From positions 930,001-994,000 of the forward strand of contig JAOTON010000897.1 of NCBI GenBank assembly GCA_034440635.1: a stretch of DNA of 64,000 bases. The letters are read 5' to 3'. Under the pieces are notes generated by a model. It ran no database searches. It had not been told where the DNA came from and was given only the letters and a program-made list of their open reading frames with translations. Source of the stretch: Lepas anatifera (taxonomy: Eukaryota > Arthropoda > Thecostraca > Lepadidae). Positions 11,809 to 24,064 of this stretch are shown here, in pieces (the first letter of the stretch is position 1; every line of letters begins with the position of its first letter). The position numbers and the translations under genes were made by a program.

Positions 11809-11976
11809 GCTGCGCGAATTCATGTAAAATTTGCAATTATTTGACGTTAAACATCCCTACCAAACTAGAGCCTCCCACCGTAACGCTTTACCAGAGCCGG
11901 GCTGTCCAATGCTTAGGTCCGCTGCCACTTAGATATAGAAAAGTAAGTAAACGCTACATATTTATCTTAACAAACA

Positions 11977-11980
<4 letters not shown>

Positions 11981-12031
<51 letters not shown>
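11981..12031. repeat. (TA)n microsatellite
   Basis: About 25 uninterrupted TA units are seen. Confidence 0.95.
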
Positions 12032-12034
<3 letters not shown>

Positions 12035-12412
12035 CTCTCGCCGTGCTGGGCGTCGCTGCAACCCCACGACATTTGTCCGAATCGCAGAAAAAAGCGGTGC
12101 GGCTTAGCACAATGCCGGCCGGGATGTATAGGCCAAATTACATTTTACACACCTTGACCAAATTTCAAGTCTAGATTTTATCACCTCATTGATATATGAG
12201 ATCATTCCTAAAGGCTTTCACGAAGTCTAGCCGTCTTCTTCGCTGCATTTCGTCAAGGGGCAGTAATTTGACACGGAGGGGGTCCTAACTTCGGTTTCAG
12301 GCTTCAATATTGTCCGTTGATTGCACCTGACTTCATAAGCATATGACATAAGCTATTGTCCTTGAGTGACCTCAGTTGATCTACAGTGACCCTGTGAAAC
12401 TCATAATACTTG
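12032..12412. other. Unassigned
   Basis: No gene or named repeat was recognised. Confidence 0.35.
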
Positions 12413-12456
12413 TTGGGGTTTAGCGACGCACCAACTGCCAGGGTTATGCGGCTGAC
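12413..12456 (-). repeat. 3' tail fragment of a tRNA-derived SINE
   Basis: CGACGCACCAACTGCCAGGG matches exactly the tail of the full SINE at 62896-63073, in the same orientation. Only the tail is present. The following bases diverge. Confidence 0.6.
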
Positions 12457-13673
12457 CTGGCACTAGGTCATTGATATAGAACCAGTTACCACAAACTGCC
12501 TTATGTGATGAATTGTTTTATTTGATATAGATGGCAGGTCAACTATTGAGACCGTCTCTGACTATAGACTGGTAGAATATCTTTACCGTGAGGTCAACGG
12601 ACCTTGTCTTGTAGCCTGACCCAAGATGACTTAAACCTAACTGTAAAGCTACCTGTACTTATAGCTGCCTAAACGTACCTGTAAAATTCAGTAAAACTGC
12701 AAAATTAGTACGAAATAAATTGTGTAAAGCAGAGGTGGGGACCCTGGAATGTTGGCAAGTCAGGAGCTCCCTGGATTTTGGGTTTTCCATAGTCTTTGTA
12801 TAGAGCTTGTATTTCCATGCCAGCGTTAATCCACCCAGAATATCCCCAGATCAAGAAGAGATCTCCAGCCCTGGTGTCAGGTACGAGTACTGCTTCGCGG
12901 TTTTTCTGCTCAGAAAAGCTCTGCTAATCCCACCCAGTGGTACGTGATATGAGAATGGAGCAGGTGGCTATGAACCTTGATATAGCATCCCTGAAGATCA
13001 GAGGATGATACTGTGGGAGCATGATCATTAGCCATGATCGTTCATAGCCAGATCATCGCAATCGGCACGCACAGAAATAGACACAGGCTGGGGCTTCTCA
13101 GGTAACAGTAGCAAGGGATATACTGTTATGTTAACACAGAGCTTTGCATATCTCATGCAAAGCAAAATTATTGATTAAAACATGAGAACCAGCTTAAGTA
13201 GGGTGGGGCGATAAAGACGATCAACAAAATCGAGACATAAGGCCCCGCAAACCTAAATCCAAGGGTATTTATATAAGACTTGTGGTGGTATAAGTTGGTA
13301 CCCATCCTTAAAAAGTTATACCACGGGTATATTATTTTTGACACCCGCAGCGTGGAAAAGCCTGGCGTCAACCCACGGTGGAGCTGGGTCCACAGGTACG
13401 CCCCCCCCTGTGATAGCAAAATCAAGAGAGCCAGGCAGAAGGTTTCTTTGGGGCTTCGTGGGGATCACAATTATCTATATAATAGCCAAGTTTCATTGAC
13501 CTAGGTCAATATCTTCAAGTTCAAATGAGGTCATAAAAGTCGAATATATTTCGTTCAGGGACCCTATACGGAAACGCCGTGATTATGCAAGAAAAAAACA
13601 GAAGTAGGTACACATAATATATTGTGATTAATCTTAATTAATACAGATTAATCTCGTAGAGAAATTAACACTT
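12457..13673. other. Unassigned, some scattered GGTCA motifs
   Basis: A few AGGTCA-like hexamers (for example near 12535, 12590 and 13500) suggest decayed TTAA-family sequence. No termini were found. No convincing exon was seen. Confidence 0.35.
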
Positions 13674-13828
13674 AAACCAACACAGCAGGCAGATGAACGC
13701 GTTTCGACAAAATTGTTTCTTCAGCATCTATGGTAGCATCTATTTGCACAAATGGTATACAGCATCTATCCCTCCTACCATATGCTGAGAAGACAATTTT
13801 GTCGAAGCGTTATCTGCTGTGTTGGTTT
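13674..13828. repeat. Foldback (inverted repeat, ~55-60 bp arms)
   Basis: AAACCAACACAGCAGGCAGA on the left is mirrored by TCTGCTGTGTTGGTTT on the right. The arms continue through CGACAAAATTGTTTCTTCAGC and its complement, closing on a loop of about 40 bp. It could be a small foldback MITE. No clear target duplication was read. Confidence 0.75.
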
Positions 13829-14640
13829 TGTTATATCTTCAATCACTGTTTCACTCGTAGAGAAAATGTAAAATCTCATGCCTTCTGAAATTTTCGTGTC
13901 AATGTCATTCAAGGTCATTGATGTATGACGTCACAATACGATATATTTCAAAAATTTACTCCGCACTAGCTTTATGACATCCGTTGGGCGGGAACTAAAG
14001 GTTTAACCTTGACCCATAGTATTTGACCTTGATCCATGCCATTTAACCTTAGTTTAAGTATTGGGTAACGTAACTATGACGTCATTGCATAATACAGACC
14101 ATTTTGTGCAAAGAAATCGACCCTAAAGCCGGGGCCATGATCTGTGGTTTCGACTTTGACCTTCAACTGAGATGGTCCGGATAAGTAATTATCCGGATCA
14201 TGTGGTGTTATGAAGTTACACATTGGTCTTCAGAGCTGGCAACCTGATGTGGCCGAAAGACGAGCAGTTGAGAGGATACTGGGCTAACGTACAATACAAG
14301 GGTGCTAAAAAGGTCACGTGTGACCTGAAAACATGCACGTATGTACCTTCTTTGAAAAACAGCGACATTTTGCTGCTTTGTGTTCTTGGGTCATTTTTGT
14401 ATATTGTATGTCATTAATGACAATTTATTCAAGAAAATGTGATGTTTAAAGATGTTTCTGGTCGATTATAGTGTATACCAAAATACCCAACAGCGTCCTT
14501 CTTCTCTGCCTCACAAGAACCCGGACGGTTCAGCCACATTCGTCTCTTTTTCCACAGCGCTGCTTAACCTTGGTTAGGTGCTCAAGGTTATTGGACCTTA
14601 AGTAAAATGAGCAATCATTAACGAGCTGTTATGATATGTT
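13829..14640. other. Unassigned, upstream of LINE 1
   Basis: It contains scattered TGACCTT motifs at 13980-14060 and TGACGTCA-like sites. It may include 5' untranslated sequence of LINE 1. No gene was called. Confidence 0.35.
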
Positions 14641-15637
14641 TTGAATAAGATGTATTTACTACCAACGGATACATTGGTGAAGCTGATGTTGGAAAATTTT
14701 AATGAAGCCGAGATTGAAAGAGCGAAACAACTGATATGCAACAGCGTGGATGAAACTATCCGAGCATGCCATGGCCAAAATCGTGTAAAGCTCAACGTGG
14801 GGGACATCGTGAAAATGGTTGTGCAATACAATCGTGAACATCTTTTGTCGCATTGAATCTGTCTCAGCTACCACCAATCAGCAAAGACTGCATTGACATC
14901 GGTGAGCTCATGCGCAAACAAAGCCTGATGTCCATGGAGATGTCCAACATGGAGGAGACGCTTTATCGGGTGCTGAAAATTACTGCAGAGAACTCGCGGG
15001 CGACCGAGTTATCCCGGATGTCCATCAAACAGGTTCCGAATCTGCAGGAGGCTGGAGAAGGCCTGAACTGCGAGACGTTGGCGAAGCAGTAAAAGTTGGG
15101 ACTGTGCCTGCCTCACGTGAACCCAGCAGTCCCCCATCCAACACCGTGGCCACATCGGAAAATGACACCAGGAATGGGGAGGGGCAAAATTATAACAAAG
15201 CTAAGAGGTCACATGCAACAGTACCAGCAGAAGCAGGGGAGGGAGCGAAGGAGGAAGTGCATGGACCTAGGAACGTAAACATGGCGAATGGAGAGCGGGA
15301 GACTGCTAGCCAATGTAAAGCCGATGGGGAAAAAAGTACACAAACAGGAGAAACACAGGGGAACAAACACGGGAGCTCTGGGGAAGGTGGGGCAGATGAG
15401 GTGTTACAAGGCGAGGCTGGACATGCATGTGGTACTAAGGTAGATTCGGAAACAGATGGAGTGAAGGCACAGACAGAAGTACTGTTTGGGGCGGAGGAGG
15501 AACGGGAAAAGGGTAGGTCTGATGAACATTGCGATACTTTCGGTACCCCAAAAAATAAAAACTCACCTGGGAAAACACCATCACTACAAAGCGACAAAAA
15601 ACAAAGAAAGTCCCAAAGAAGAAAAGCTAAATGGTAG
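14641..15637 (+). pseudogene. ORF1 of LINE 1 (two frameshifts)
   Basis: The three frames follow one another. The first, from about 14650, is helical and has the L-x-K-L-M-L-E-N-F pattern. The second (14853-15092) begins with the L-P-P-I-S-K-D motif common in LINE ORF1 proteins of invertebrates and reads like a coiled coil. The third (to 15637) is a charged, low-complexity Gly/Glu/Lys-rich tail ending in a basic KKQRKSQRRKAK patch that could bind nucleic acid. The frame changes fall near 14850 and 15095. No zinc knuckle is visible. Confidence 0.65.
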
Positions 15638-15639
15638 AC

Positions 15640-18600
15640 ATGGATTCCACACATCAAAGTCTGCATTTCCTGGATCAAGATTTGGAGATGATGGTAGGCT
15701 GGTGAGCTTTGAATTTGATCCTTACGATTTTTCACGATACCACCATGATGTTGTTATGAAAACTGTAAATATCCTATCGCAATATGACAGCATGATCAAT
15801 TTGCATTTTAAGAAGAATAATTTGAACAATCACGGCACCTTAAATGACATGTGAAACTCGAAACCCGTATGAATTCGCTTTTCTTGAGAATGATGCAAAT
15901 CCAGATTCAGCCTTTATTAGAGTATCATCTCGATGTACGTATCATGACCTACCCATTCCAGTTTTAGGTCATACAGGGTTTTCAGTTCTACATTTGAATG
16001 CTAGGTCTGTCAAGAACAAGTTTGACGAAATTAAACAACTTTTGCAAAAATCAGCTATAGATTGGTCTATTATTTCCATATCTGAAACATGGCTTAGAAA
16101 GGAAATTGAAAAATATTTCGAGTTAGACAAATATAACCATGTTTGCCTCTAGTAGAAATTCAACACAGGGTGGAGGTGGTACCGCAATATACGTGAATAG
16201 GCAATATGAATGCAAACACAGAAATGATCTAGAAGGAATTTTGGCAGAATCAACATTTGCAGAAGTAACATTAAAAACTGGACACATGCAGCAAAATATT
16301 ATTTTCGGGGAGGTCAATAAACCCCAAAATTAAAATAACGATGTGTTCCTGGAAGGTGTTGAAAAGCTCCTCGATAAACTGGAAAGTAATAAGCTGCAGA
16401 TTTTGGCAGGGGACTTCAACTTTAACTTTTGGAAACTGCCAAATGATAGGGAGTCTTCCAAGTTCTTTAATATAATGTCTGCCTACAATTTTCTACCCAC
16501 AATTTCAAAACCGACAAGAATTGGCACGAGTGACCCCTCCCTCTTAGACAACTTTTTTACAAGTGATATTAACTTAGTTAATCAATCTGGTATAATATTA
16601 GACGACATTTCTGATCATTTACCTATATTCATGACTCTTCAGGAAGACACTCAAAACACACAAAACAAATGCCTAAATCGTATCACGGTTTTCGACAACA
16701 CTAAGATTAACCAACTGAGAACATACATATCTAGTAATCTAAACAACTTTAATGCAATCACAGATCCTAATATCGCATGTCGAATGCTCATAAATACATT
16801 TCAGAACGGAATTAACTATTTTTCGAAAACCTTTACACCAAGTAGGAGAAGAACTGCGATAAAGCCCTGGATATCGCCTAGAATTTTGGCATGCATAAAC
16901 CACAAAAACAAAATGTTCAAAAAGTATATTTCAAAAAAGCTTAAAAATCAGAATGACCCAGAACTAGAACACCTAAAAGAATCATATAAAAGATACCGTA
17001 ACGTTCTGACAGGAATTACAAGAGAAGCAAAGAGAAAATATTATAGAGACTCTTTTGATGCAAATGAAGGAAATTGAAAAGAAACATGGAAATTACTAAA
17101 TGGACTAATTAATAAGAAACACAAAAATAATGACTATCCGGTAACATTAAAAACTAGCCAAGGAACACTGACAGATAACGAGGAGATTGCAAATGGTTTT
17201 ACTGATTTCTTCAGCTCCGTCGGAACCACTTTAGAGGAAAAGATTCCTCCCTCGGACAAAAGCGCAGTTGACTACTTGCAACCCCCTACATATGATGTAT
17301 TTCAGAATAATATCTTAACAAATAATGAGCAAATCGAAAATATAATAAAGTCTTTAAATGCTGTTGGAGGAGAAATAGATAGGATAAGTTCTAGGATCTT
17401 AAAATCGACATACCAATGTTGTTTAAGTAATTTGGCACACTTCTTTAATCTCTGCTTATCAACTGGAATATTTCCAGATTTGCTAAAGATTGCGGTGATT
17501 ATTCCGATTCATAAATCTGGAGACAAGGATAGGTTCAACAATTATCGACCTATATCTTTACTTCCAATCTTCTCTAAAATTCTGGAGAAGATATTACATC
17601 AATACATAGTTGAATATCTAGACGCAAACAACATTCTTTACAAATTACAATTTGGATTTCGTAAGCTACATAGCTCCTACATGCCAATTGCCCATTTATA
17701 TGACACTGTTACGGAATGTTTAGAAAGAGGTGAGATTTCTTGTGGAATTTTTCTAGATCTAAAAAAAGCATCTGATACTGTTAGTTTCAGAATACTCTTA
17801 GAAAAATTACACTTTCTTGGAGTTCGTGGAAAACTTTATGACATTGTGTGTTCATACCTGAAAAATAGGTGTCAATTGACTAAATTTAAAGATATATTCT
17901 CAGATCGAAAAATAGTCACCACGGGAGTATCACAGGGCTCGATATTGGGCCCACTTTTGTTTATTCTATATGTGAATGATTTATATCGTGTTTCGGAACA
18001 GGCCGTCTTTTATCATTTTGCTGACGATACAGCCATTGTAGTAACAGCGGAAAATCAAAACCTTTTGCAACAAAAAATAAACACTCTTCTACCAAAAGTG
18101 ACGCAGTGGTTTCAATCAAACCGTTTATCGCTTAACGCCGAGAAATCACACTACCAAATTTATTCTAAAAGTGACTTTACTGACATAAAAATAAAACTGA
18201 ATGGAGTCGAAATAGGAAAAGAAAAAGTGGTTAAGTATTTAGGTGTCCTGGTAGATGATAGTTTGAAATGGAATGCTCATGTGGCCAACATGGCAGCTCT
18301 GATCAGTAGAAATCTGGGAGTAATGAGAAGAGCAAAATATTATTTAGAATCACGAGAACTTATCTGCCTATATAACACTCTTGTGCTACCATACTTCAAT
18401 TACTGCGCAGTTGTATGGGGAAGCAATTATCAGACGCATTTAGATAAGCTAATGAAACTTCAAAAAAGGGCAGTTCGAATAATTATGAAGAAACCTTTTT
18501 ACCATCCAACAAATGGACTTTTTGTTGAACTGAACTTGTTAAAACTCAATGATATTATTACTGAACAGAAAATTATAATTCTATCAAAATTTTTAAGTCA

Positions 18601-18865
18601 ATCACTACCATTTGCCATCTCTTCACTCTTTCAATATCATCGTCCTGCAAACACTTGCCTAGTACAACATTTTTATGTTCCTTTAGCAACAACGAACTTC
18701 AGATCATTTTCAATATCATGTTCAGCTCCAACAGCGTGGAACCAGATAATATGTCCGATTTTTCCAAATCTTGATGATGTTCCATTGCAGAAATATACAT
18801 TAAAGAAAATTATCAGAAAACATTTTAGGAACCAATATCGATCCCAGGAGGGAAATCAATATTAA
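15640..18865 (+). pseudogene. ORF2 of LINE 1: endonuclease + reverse transcriptase
   Basis: The endonuclease starts near 15985 with L-H-L-N-A-R-S-V-K-N-K-F-D-E, then S-E-T-W-L, G-G-G-T-A-I-Y-V, A-G-D-F-N-F and S-D-H-L-P-I. The RT follows from about 17330: I-P-I-H-K-S-G, N-Y-R-P-I-S-L-L-P, F-G-F-R, F-L-D-L-K-K-A-S-D, S-Q-G-S-I-L-G-P-L-L-F, F-A-D-D-T-A-I-V and F-x-x-N-R-L-S-L-N-A-E-K-S. The catalytic Asp residues are all present. The last open stretch (17276-18865) is 529 codons. Three lesions are seen: a frameshift near 16140, TAA at 16331-16333 and TGA at 17075-17077. So few lesions imply a fairly recent insertion. The clade (CR1, Daphne or Jockey) needs a tree. Confidence 0.9.
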
Positions 18866-19257
18866 ATGGATTCAGGTAAAAAATCAAGCTATCAAGTACT
18901 TTCTTTTTTGTGATTCTTTTTCATCTCGCTGCCTAGTTTTCTCATAGCCATTGACTGACCAATTTTTTTCTTTTTATGAGTCTCTTATTTAACCCTGAAA
19001 AACTTTAATCCACTAATACCAACTTTAGAGTACCCAAGTTTCTCTCGAATGTTACTAGTTCTACTATTCTTTTCGGGAGAGACTTGGGGAAATACTCAGT
19101 AAACAACTTTAGAATAAATGGAGCGGGGAGTGGTGCGACCTTCAATTAAGATATTAACATACATGTCCCAAATTTACAACTGGAAAATTTGTAGTTTGGT
19201 CGCATGGGTACGGAAGGGCACTCCTGCCTACCTTTTAAATGGGTAGTGGGTTAAAAA

Positions 19258-19710
19258 AAGAGAAGAAGTGAGAAGCCAGTGAATGTCGAATCTGCTAAAA
19301 TTCCTGAGGCCGCGAAAGCACCTTCCGGCTCGAGCGCTACGTGTAAGGTACATTCTTCCAACCGGAATCCTGGCAAGGATGACGACACCGCAGGTGCTGG
19401 CGTATCAACATACGCGTCGGTGACCGCAGGAGACGGTAATGGCTGGACCTTGGTTGAAAAACGAAAGAAGAAGTCCAGAGATCCGACGCCCAAGAAACCT
19501 ATAGTCTTAAGAAAAGGTAAGATCTCTCCTTTGACCGCAGTTCGCTTCGTCAAACCTTTCTCTTTATTTGTTTCAAGACTAGCCCCAGATACTGACTCAG
19601 CATTTCTGGAGGAACACGTGAAAGGTCAGCTCGGTGCTAAGGAAATGCCGTCGGTGAGGCTGGAAACCAAACACCAGAGGTCACAAAAATCCCCAACGCA
19701 GACCAGTTGA
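19258..19710 (+). pseudogene. ORF1 fragment of a second non-LTR element
   Basis: The frame has T-Y-A-S-V-T-A-G-D-G-N-G-W-T-L-V-E-K-R-K-K-K followed by L-F-V-S-R-L-A-P-D-T-D-S-A-F-L-E-E-H-V-K. This is the typical linker plus RRM-like start of retrotransposon ORF1 proteins. It lies directly behind the 3' tail of LINE 1 and stops abruptly, so it is a fragment. Confidence 0.6.
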
Positions 19711-21631
19711 TGCCCCGAAATGAGAGGAATGTTCCCCAGAGGCAGGTCTAGATTGTGGAGCAGAACCCTGAGCACACTGCCTTTATTTGTCACATTCAGG
19801 TAATACAAATATAGTATTTATTAGGAGATATTATTCAGAACTAGTTCAGATGGTTTTCAGGCAATGGAAAATATTTTAAAGTGTAACATAATCCTAAGTT
19901 TTATAATCCTTTTAAATTATTGGTGGTTAAAATATAATTTTTCTGTATACATACTCCTAGGTAACCTGGGACACTGATTCCAGCAAAAAGAAATTTGAAA
20001 TATGTTGGCAATTTCAAAAGTAGTGGGCATATAAATGTTTGACGCACTCGTAAAGGCCTTCATGCACAACCCAATATCTCTCATAATTTACGCTCAATTG
20101 CTTTCAAAGTTGGTTTTTAAATGTTTTCTAATATTTTCATTCAAAATATGTGCATGAATTCAAAATTTGATAGGAAATTTAAAAATCAAAAACAAAATTG
20201 GACTATATTTTTGAAAATTTTCATTTTGATCCATGGATGTCAAAAGTAGTCAAAAAAATTCAAACACCAAAATAATTTTCAAATCCCCTAATAACTTTAC
20301 AAATTATAGGTAGATAAATGTGTCACCCCGACAAGAGTAACAGAGCATCATTAATTTATTTAAAGAATATTGTTCAATTGCAAAGTTAATTTTTTTTTTT
20401 TTTTTAGAACTGAACTGGCCGGTTCATAAGTTTGCCGGGCTTCAGCTTGATGATATATAGTGAGTGAAAGAACGAAGAAAATTTAACTATACAGGCACTT
20501 CCTACACACAGTATGAGATGCTGACTGTAAAAGTTATAACTGCCTCCATTGAAATATTTAAGCTATCGATGCAAACTTGAGTCTTACTTGCAAGAAGGTA
20601 GGTAGGTACCTGGAGTAATGCATGCTTACCTTATTGGGATGTTACACAGTGTCTAATAAATCATTTATTATGTTCCCCCTGTCACCCATTTTGAGCATTG
20701 GCCAGACAATACCCAGTTGAAATAGTTCACTCCAGGCCCCACTTTTTAAAGGTTCCCGACCCCAGCCAAACTAGAAAAATAACTGGAATTATATGAAACC
20801 AGTATGGACCGAGTGCCGCGCGTGGGCGCATTGAGTATGCGCCCCCAACTAGTCCCAATTTCCTTGCTCTAATACTGCCTTGCTCCTGTGATATATCTGC
20901 CACATTCAACGGTCTTTAGAACCCTATTTGCCCAACAAGGGAGGAAAACAAGTTCGGTCATTTCGAAGTCTCAATGAATGCTCCCGATGAAAATCGTTCA
21001 TGCCCAAATTTTCCTTCCATATTTTGGCTCCCCAGAATAAATATATACATTTTGCCCTCCATATCGTGTTCTTGAGATATTCAGCGTCCTAAAAAAGTTA
21101 TCTGGCTGTATAATGACGTTTTACCTACCCCCTATACGCCACCACAGCCCCTGCATGATCAACGCGCGGCTACAGAGAACATACAAAAATGGCGGACGGA
21201 GCGGAGAGACTGGTAAAAAGATGCAAATTAGTTAAAAGCGAGGATTGCAAAATTAACTGGTTATAATCAGGTAAACTATTCTCATAATTTCCTTTTGTCT
21301 TTTCCTTCATATGTAGTTCCAAGCGAAATATTACCTGAAAAAATCAGCATTTCCGTTACCTTGCCTAAAATGTATCAAAATACTTTCCTCTTAACGAGAG
21401 GCATCTACCGTTTTGCATTCCCAAATCCCTTTTTAAGAGTTTACTTCACTTAACAATGTCCCTGATTTTTACTGCCAGATCCTTCATAATAACCTTCAAA
21501 CGAAGGTAACGGAGATTTACTTCATAATCAAGAACCTGAGTAAAGGGACGGTCGTCGCCTATCGCTTCAAAATGTCACAATCATATTCTTCCATTATATA
21601 TCGATTCACGGTAGATATCCAGCGGTGATAC
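19711..21631. other. Unassigned AT-rich DNA with a 16-T run
   Basis: A T16 run at 20390-20405 could be the reverse-strand poly(A) tail of an unidentified retroposon. No gene was recognised; open frames are short. Confidence 0.4.
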
Positions 21632-22933
21632 TTAACACCCGCATTGACAGGGGTCTGAGCTACCATCGCTTTGGCGACGGGGGGTGGCAGGTACCCCCTA
21701 AGATCTCGAGAACCATGCTACATAGCGAAAAACAGTAAACGGCGTTGGGTAGCCCATCTACTTATCTATCGAAAATATTTGAACCATTTTTTTCCAGGTC
21801 ACATTTAAAGGGAATGTGGCACCTTGGTCGAATCCTGGAATTTAGTGTAATTAGGCGTACTTTTAGCTAAAAATAATGAAACCACTCATGATTTCTCTGC
21901 AAAATGTTCAATAAGCTAATTATTTTGTTTTTAAAAATACTCTTCTAGCAAAATAAATAAATATCTGCTTGTGGATGATGTCATAATCTGGCAACCACTA
22001 CCATACTTGAAATGTTTCAAGTGCTTCGATTGGCTGATGCTCATCGTGACGTCAGCATATGTCGTCACACCAGCAGCTCACAGCAATGGCCGCCCGGTGA
22101 GGGGTAGATGAGGGGTAGGTGTCAGGTAGGTTTTAGCTTTTTTCTACGGAAATATCGAGTTCCAAGACAAATGATATATGGAGTACCGGATTTTTCGACT
22201 TGCTTTACAACTTGGCTATCTCAGTTAAAATCACGTTATGAAGGTGCCACATTCCCTTTACGGTCACTAGAGGTCAAAACATGCCGTCATAGAGATATCA
22301 TGCAAATTAACGTTTTCGGCCATTACATCTGAACAAGTAAAGATAGAGCAAACCACCTTAAACTGTATGAATCCTCGCAGAAAGCTGAATCGAATAATAT
22401 ACAATATGACCTTGTTAGGTCAAATCAAGGATTTGACCTGACCTGAGGTCAGGTCACGGTCAAATTAGATAAAATGTATACCATTAGAACTGTAGAGACA
22501 AGGCAACTCTAATGCAGCTAAAATAAACGCTCTATCGTTATCCATTACTAAGTTATTCAGTTAAAACCAAATTACCCCTGTATTCCCAATGGAGAGGTCA
22601 TGGCTCGTACCTGACCCTAGGTCATCGATATAAGAAATACCGGAACACATTTTAGAGAACTCGGTGGGCTCATTATGTGATATGAGTTTCAATCAGATAA
22701 GTTCACCCTGTTCCGACTTATGCTTTCTTAAACTTTTTTAGGTCAGGTCACTTGACCTGTACTGTTGACCTGACCTGAAATGACCTGACCTTAAAATTCT
22801 GACAAAAGTTTTAAGAATGATGAGAGAAAAGGTATGCCAAGTACGGCAGCGCTACGCGCGGCTGTTTTTATGTTATCTCCGAAATACCCGAGGGGGCGGG
22901 GCGGTTACCCGCCCCCGTCAATGCGCGTGTTAA
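21632..22933 (+). mobile_element. MITE family A, copy A4, interrupted by B1
   Basis: The ends TTAACACCCGCATTGACAGG and the complement of TTAACACGCGCATTGACGGG are each within TTAA. The interior matches A1 and A5 on both sides of the B1 insertion. It again contains the array of two TGACCT and two AGGTCA around one base (22435-22457). Confidence 0.87.
21805..22261 (+). mobile_element. TTAA-flanked MITE, family B, copy B1, nested in A4
   Basis: The terminal inverted repeats are AAAGGGAATGTGGCACCTT and its complement. The uninterrupted site in A1 reads CACATTTAAGGTCAC; here TTAA is found on the left and TTAC on the right. This is direct evidence for TTAA target duplication. The interior carries a full TGACGTCA palindrome near 22050. 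It is non-coding. Confidence 0.92.
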
Positions 22934-23607
22934 CTGCTACCGTTTCACTGCAAATTTCTTTATCTTTAATTTTCTGAGAATAATCCCCGAAGTGACATTG
23001 GAATATTCCGGTGCTCAGCAGGAAGAAGTGCGGCCGAGTATCATTTTTCGGTTACGAGCGGTTCTTCGGCCAACTCAGAAAAATACGTGGGGACCTCTGA
23101 GTCCCTCTCCTAAGCGCGTGGTAATAAACGCAGGCCAATGGAACAGCGTCCTTTTTCACCTATGAGGTAGATGGCGCTAGTGGCTCGATTGGGCACGGCC
23201 GGCCCCGGCCTGGGCGGGCGGGAGATGGCCGTCCAGTATTCCACTGATGTCGGTGAGGTGGAGGACTGTTGCTTTTGCTTTGGCTCAAAGGCTGAGTGAA
23301 TTTGCCCAATGCATTTCAGTGGTGCGAATTTGTCTTTGGTGACGAAAAACGTCGTTAGAACACGAAAAAGCGTCATTTAAAAGTGCGCAGTGTAGCATCT
23401 ACTTTGGCCTCCGTATAACAGCAAGAGACCGCAATGCGTTTGGGAGCAACGAAGCAGTGAAACTACTAACCTAAATAACAATATGTAAGGCATCCATGTT
23501 GCCACTTTGTAGCGTTTGTATAACCTTGCACCTTCTTCTTGTTTAGATGTCCGTGCTTGAACAGAACAGCTGTTTTGCCTAGCAGCAAACCAAACAAGAA
23601 ATGGTCC
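22934..23607. other. Mostly unassigned; possible solo end of an H-like TTAA element at 23018-23125
   Basis: The stretch GCGGTTCTTCGGCCAACTCAG then AAAAATACGTGGGGACC resembles the right end of element H (GGTTCTCCGACCAGCTTGGAAAAATAGGTGGGG). Its edge reads GCGCGTGGTAATAA, so the TTAA is damaged. No other end was found. No gene was called in the rest. Confidence 0.4.
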
Positions 23608-24064
23608 TTAAAGGGAATGTGGCACCTTCACAACGTGATTTTAACTGAGATAGCCAAGTTGTAAAGCCGGTCGGAAAATCCGGTACTCCATATTTCATTT
23701 GTCTTGGAACTCGATATTTCCGTAGAAAAAAGCTAAAACCTACCTGACACCAGCCCCCCTCAGCCCCCGCCGCCGGCGGCCATTGCTGTGAGCTACTGGT
23801 GTGACGACATATGCTGACGTCACGATGAGCATTAGCCAATCGAAGCCCATGAAGCGTTTCAAGTATGGGAGTGGTTGCCAGATTATGACATCATCCACAG
23901 GCTGATATTTATTTCTTTTTCTAGAGGAGTATTTTTAAAAACCAAATATTGAGCTTATTGTACATTTTTCAGAGAAATCGTGAGTGGTTTCATTATTGTT
24001 GACTAAAAGTACGCCTAATAGCACTAAATTCCAGGATTCGACCAAGGTGCCACATTCCCTTTGA
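23608..24064 (-). mobile_element. MITE family B, copy B2
   Basis: It starts TTAAAGGGAATGTGGCACC and ends GGTGCCACATTCCCTTTGA, so the right TTAA has decayed to TTGA. The orientation is reversed relative to B1. The TGACGTCA palindrome is intact near 23815. Confidence 0.9.

Larger units (their letters stand above)
14641..19257 (+). mobile_element. Near full-length CR1/Jockey-type LINE (LINE 1)
   Basis: An ORF1-like region is followed by an apurinic endonuclease and a reverse transcriptase on one strand. A 3' untranslated region ends near 19257 in an A-rich run (GGGTTAAAAAAAG). No LTR and no RNase H were seen after the RT. The last ~140 bp match a second 3' end at 40965-41148 in overall pattern (GGGAGTGGTGCGACC..., GGAAGGGCA...). 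The 5' edge is uncertain. A few frameshifts and stops disable this copy. Confidence 0.85.

Noticed and set aside
15190..15735. A 181-codon minus-strand frame opposite LINE ORF1
   Set aside because: It is the shadow of the low-complexity ORF1 tail on the plus strand.
19279..19553. A minus-strand frame of 100 codons
   Set aside because: Shadow of the LINE ORF1 fragment on the plus strand.
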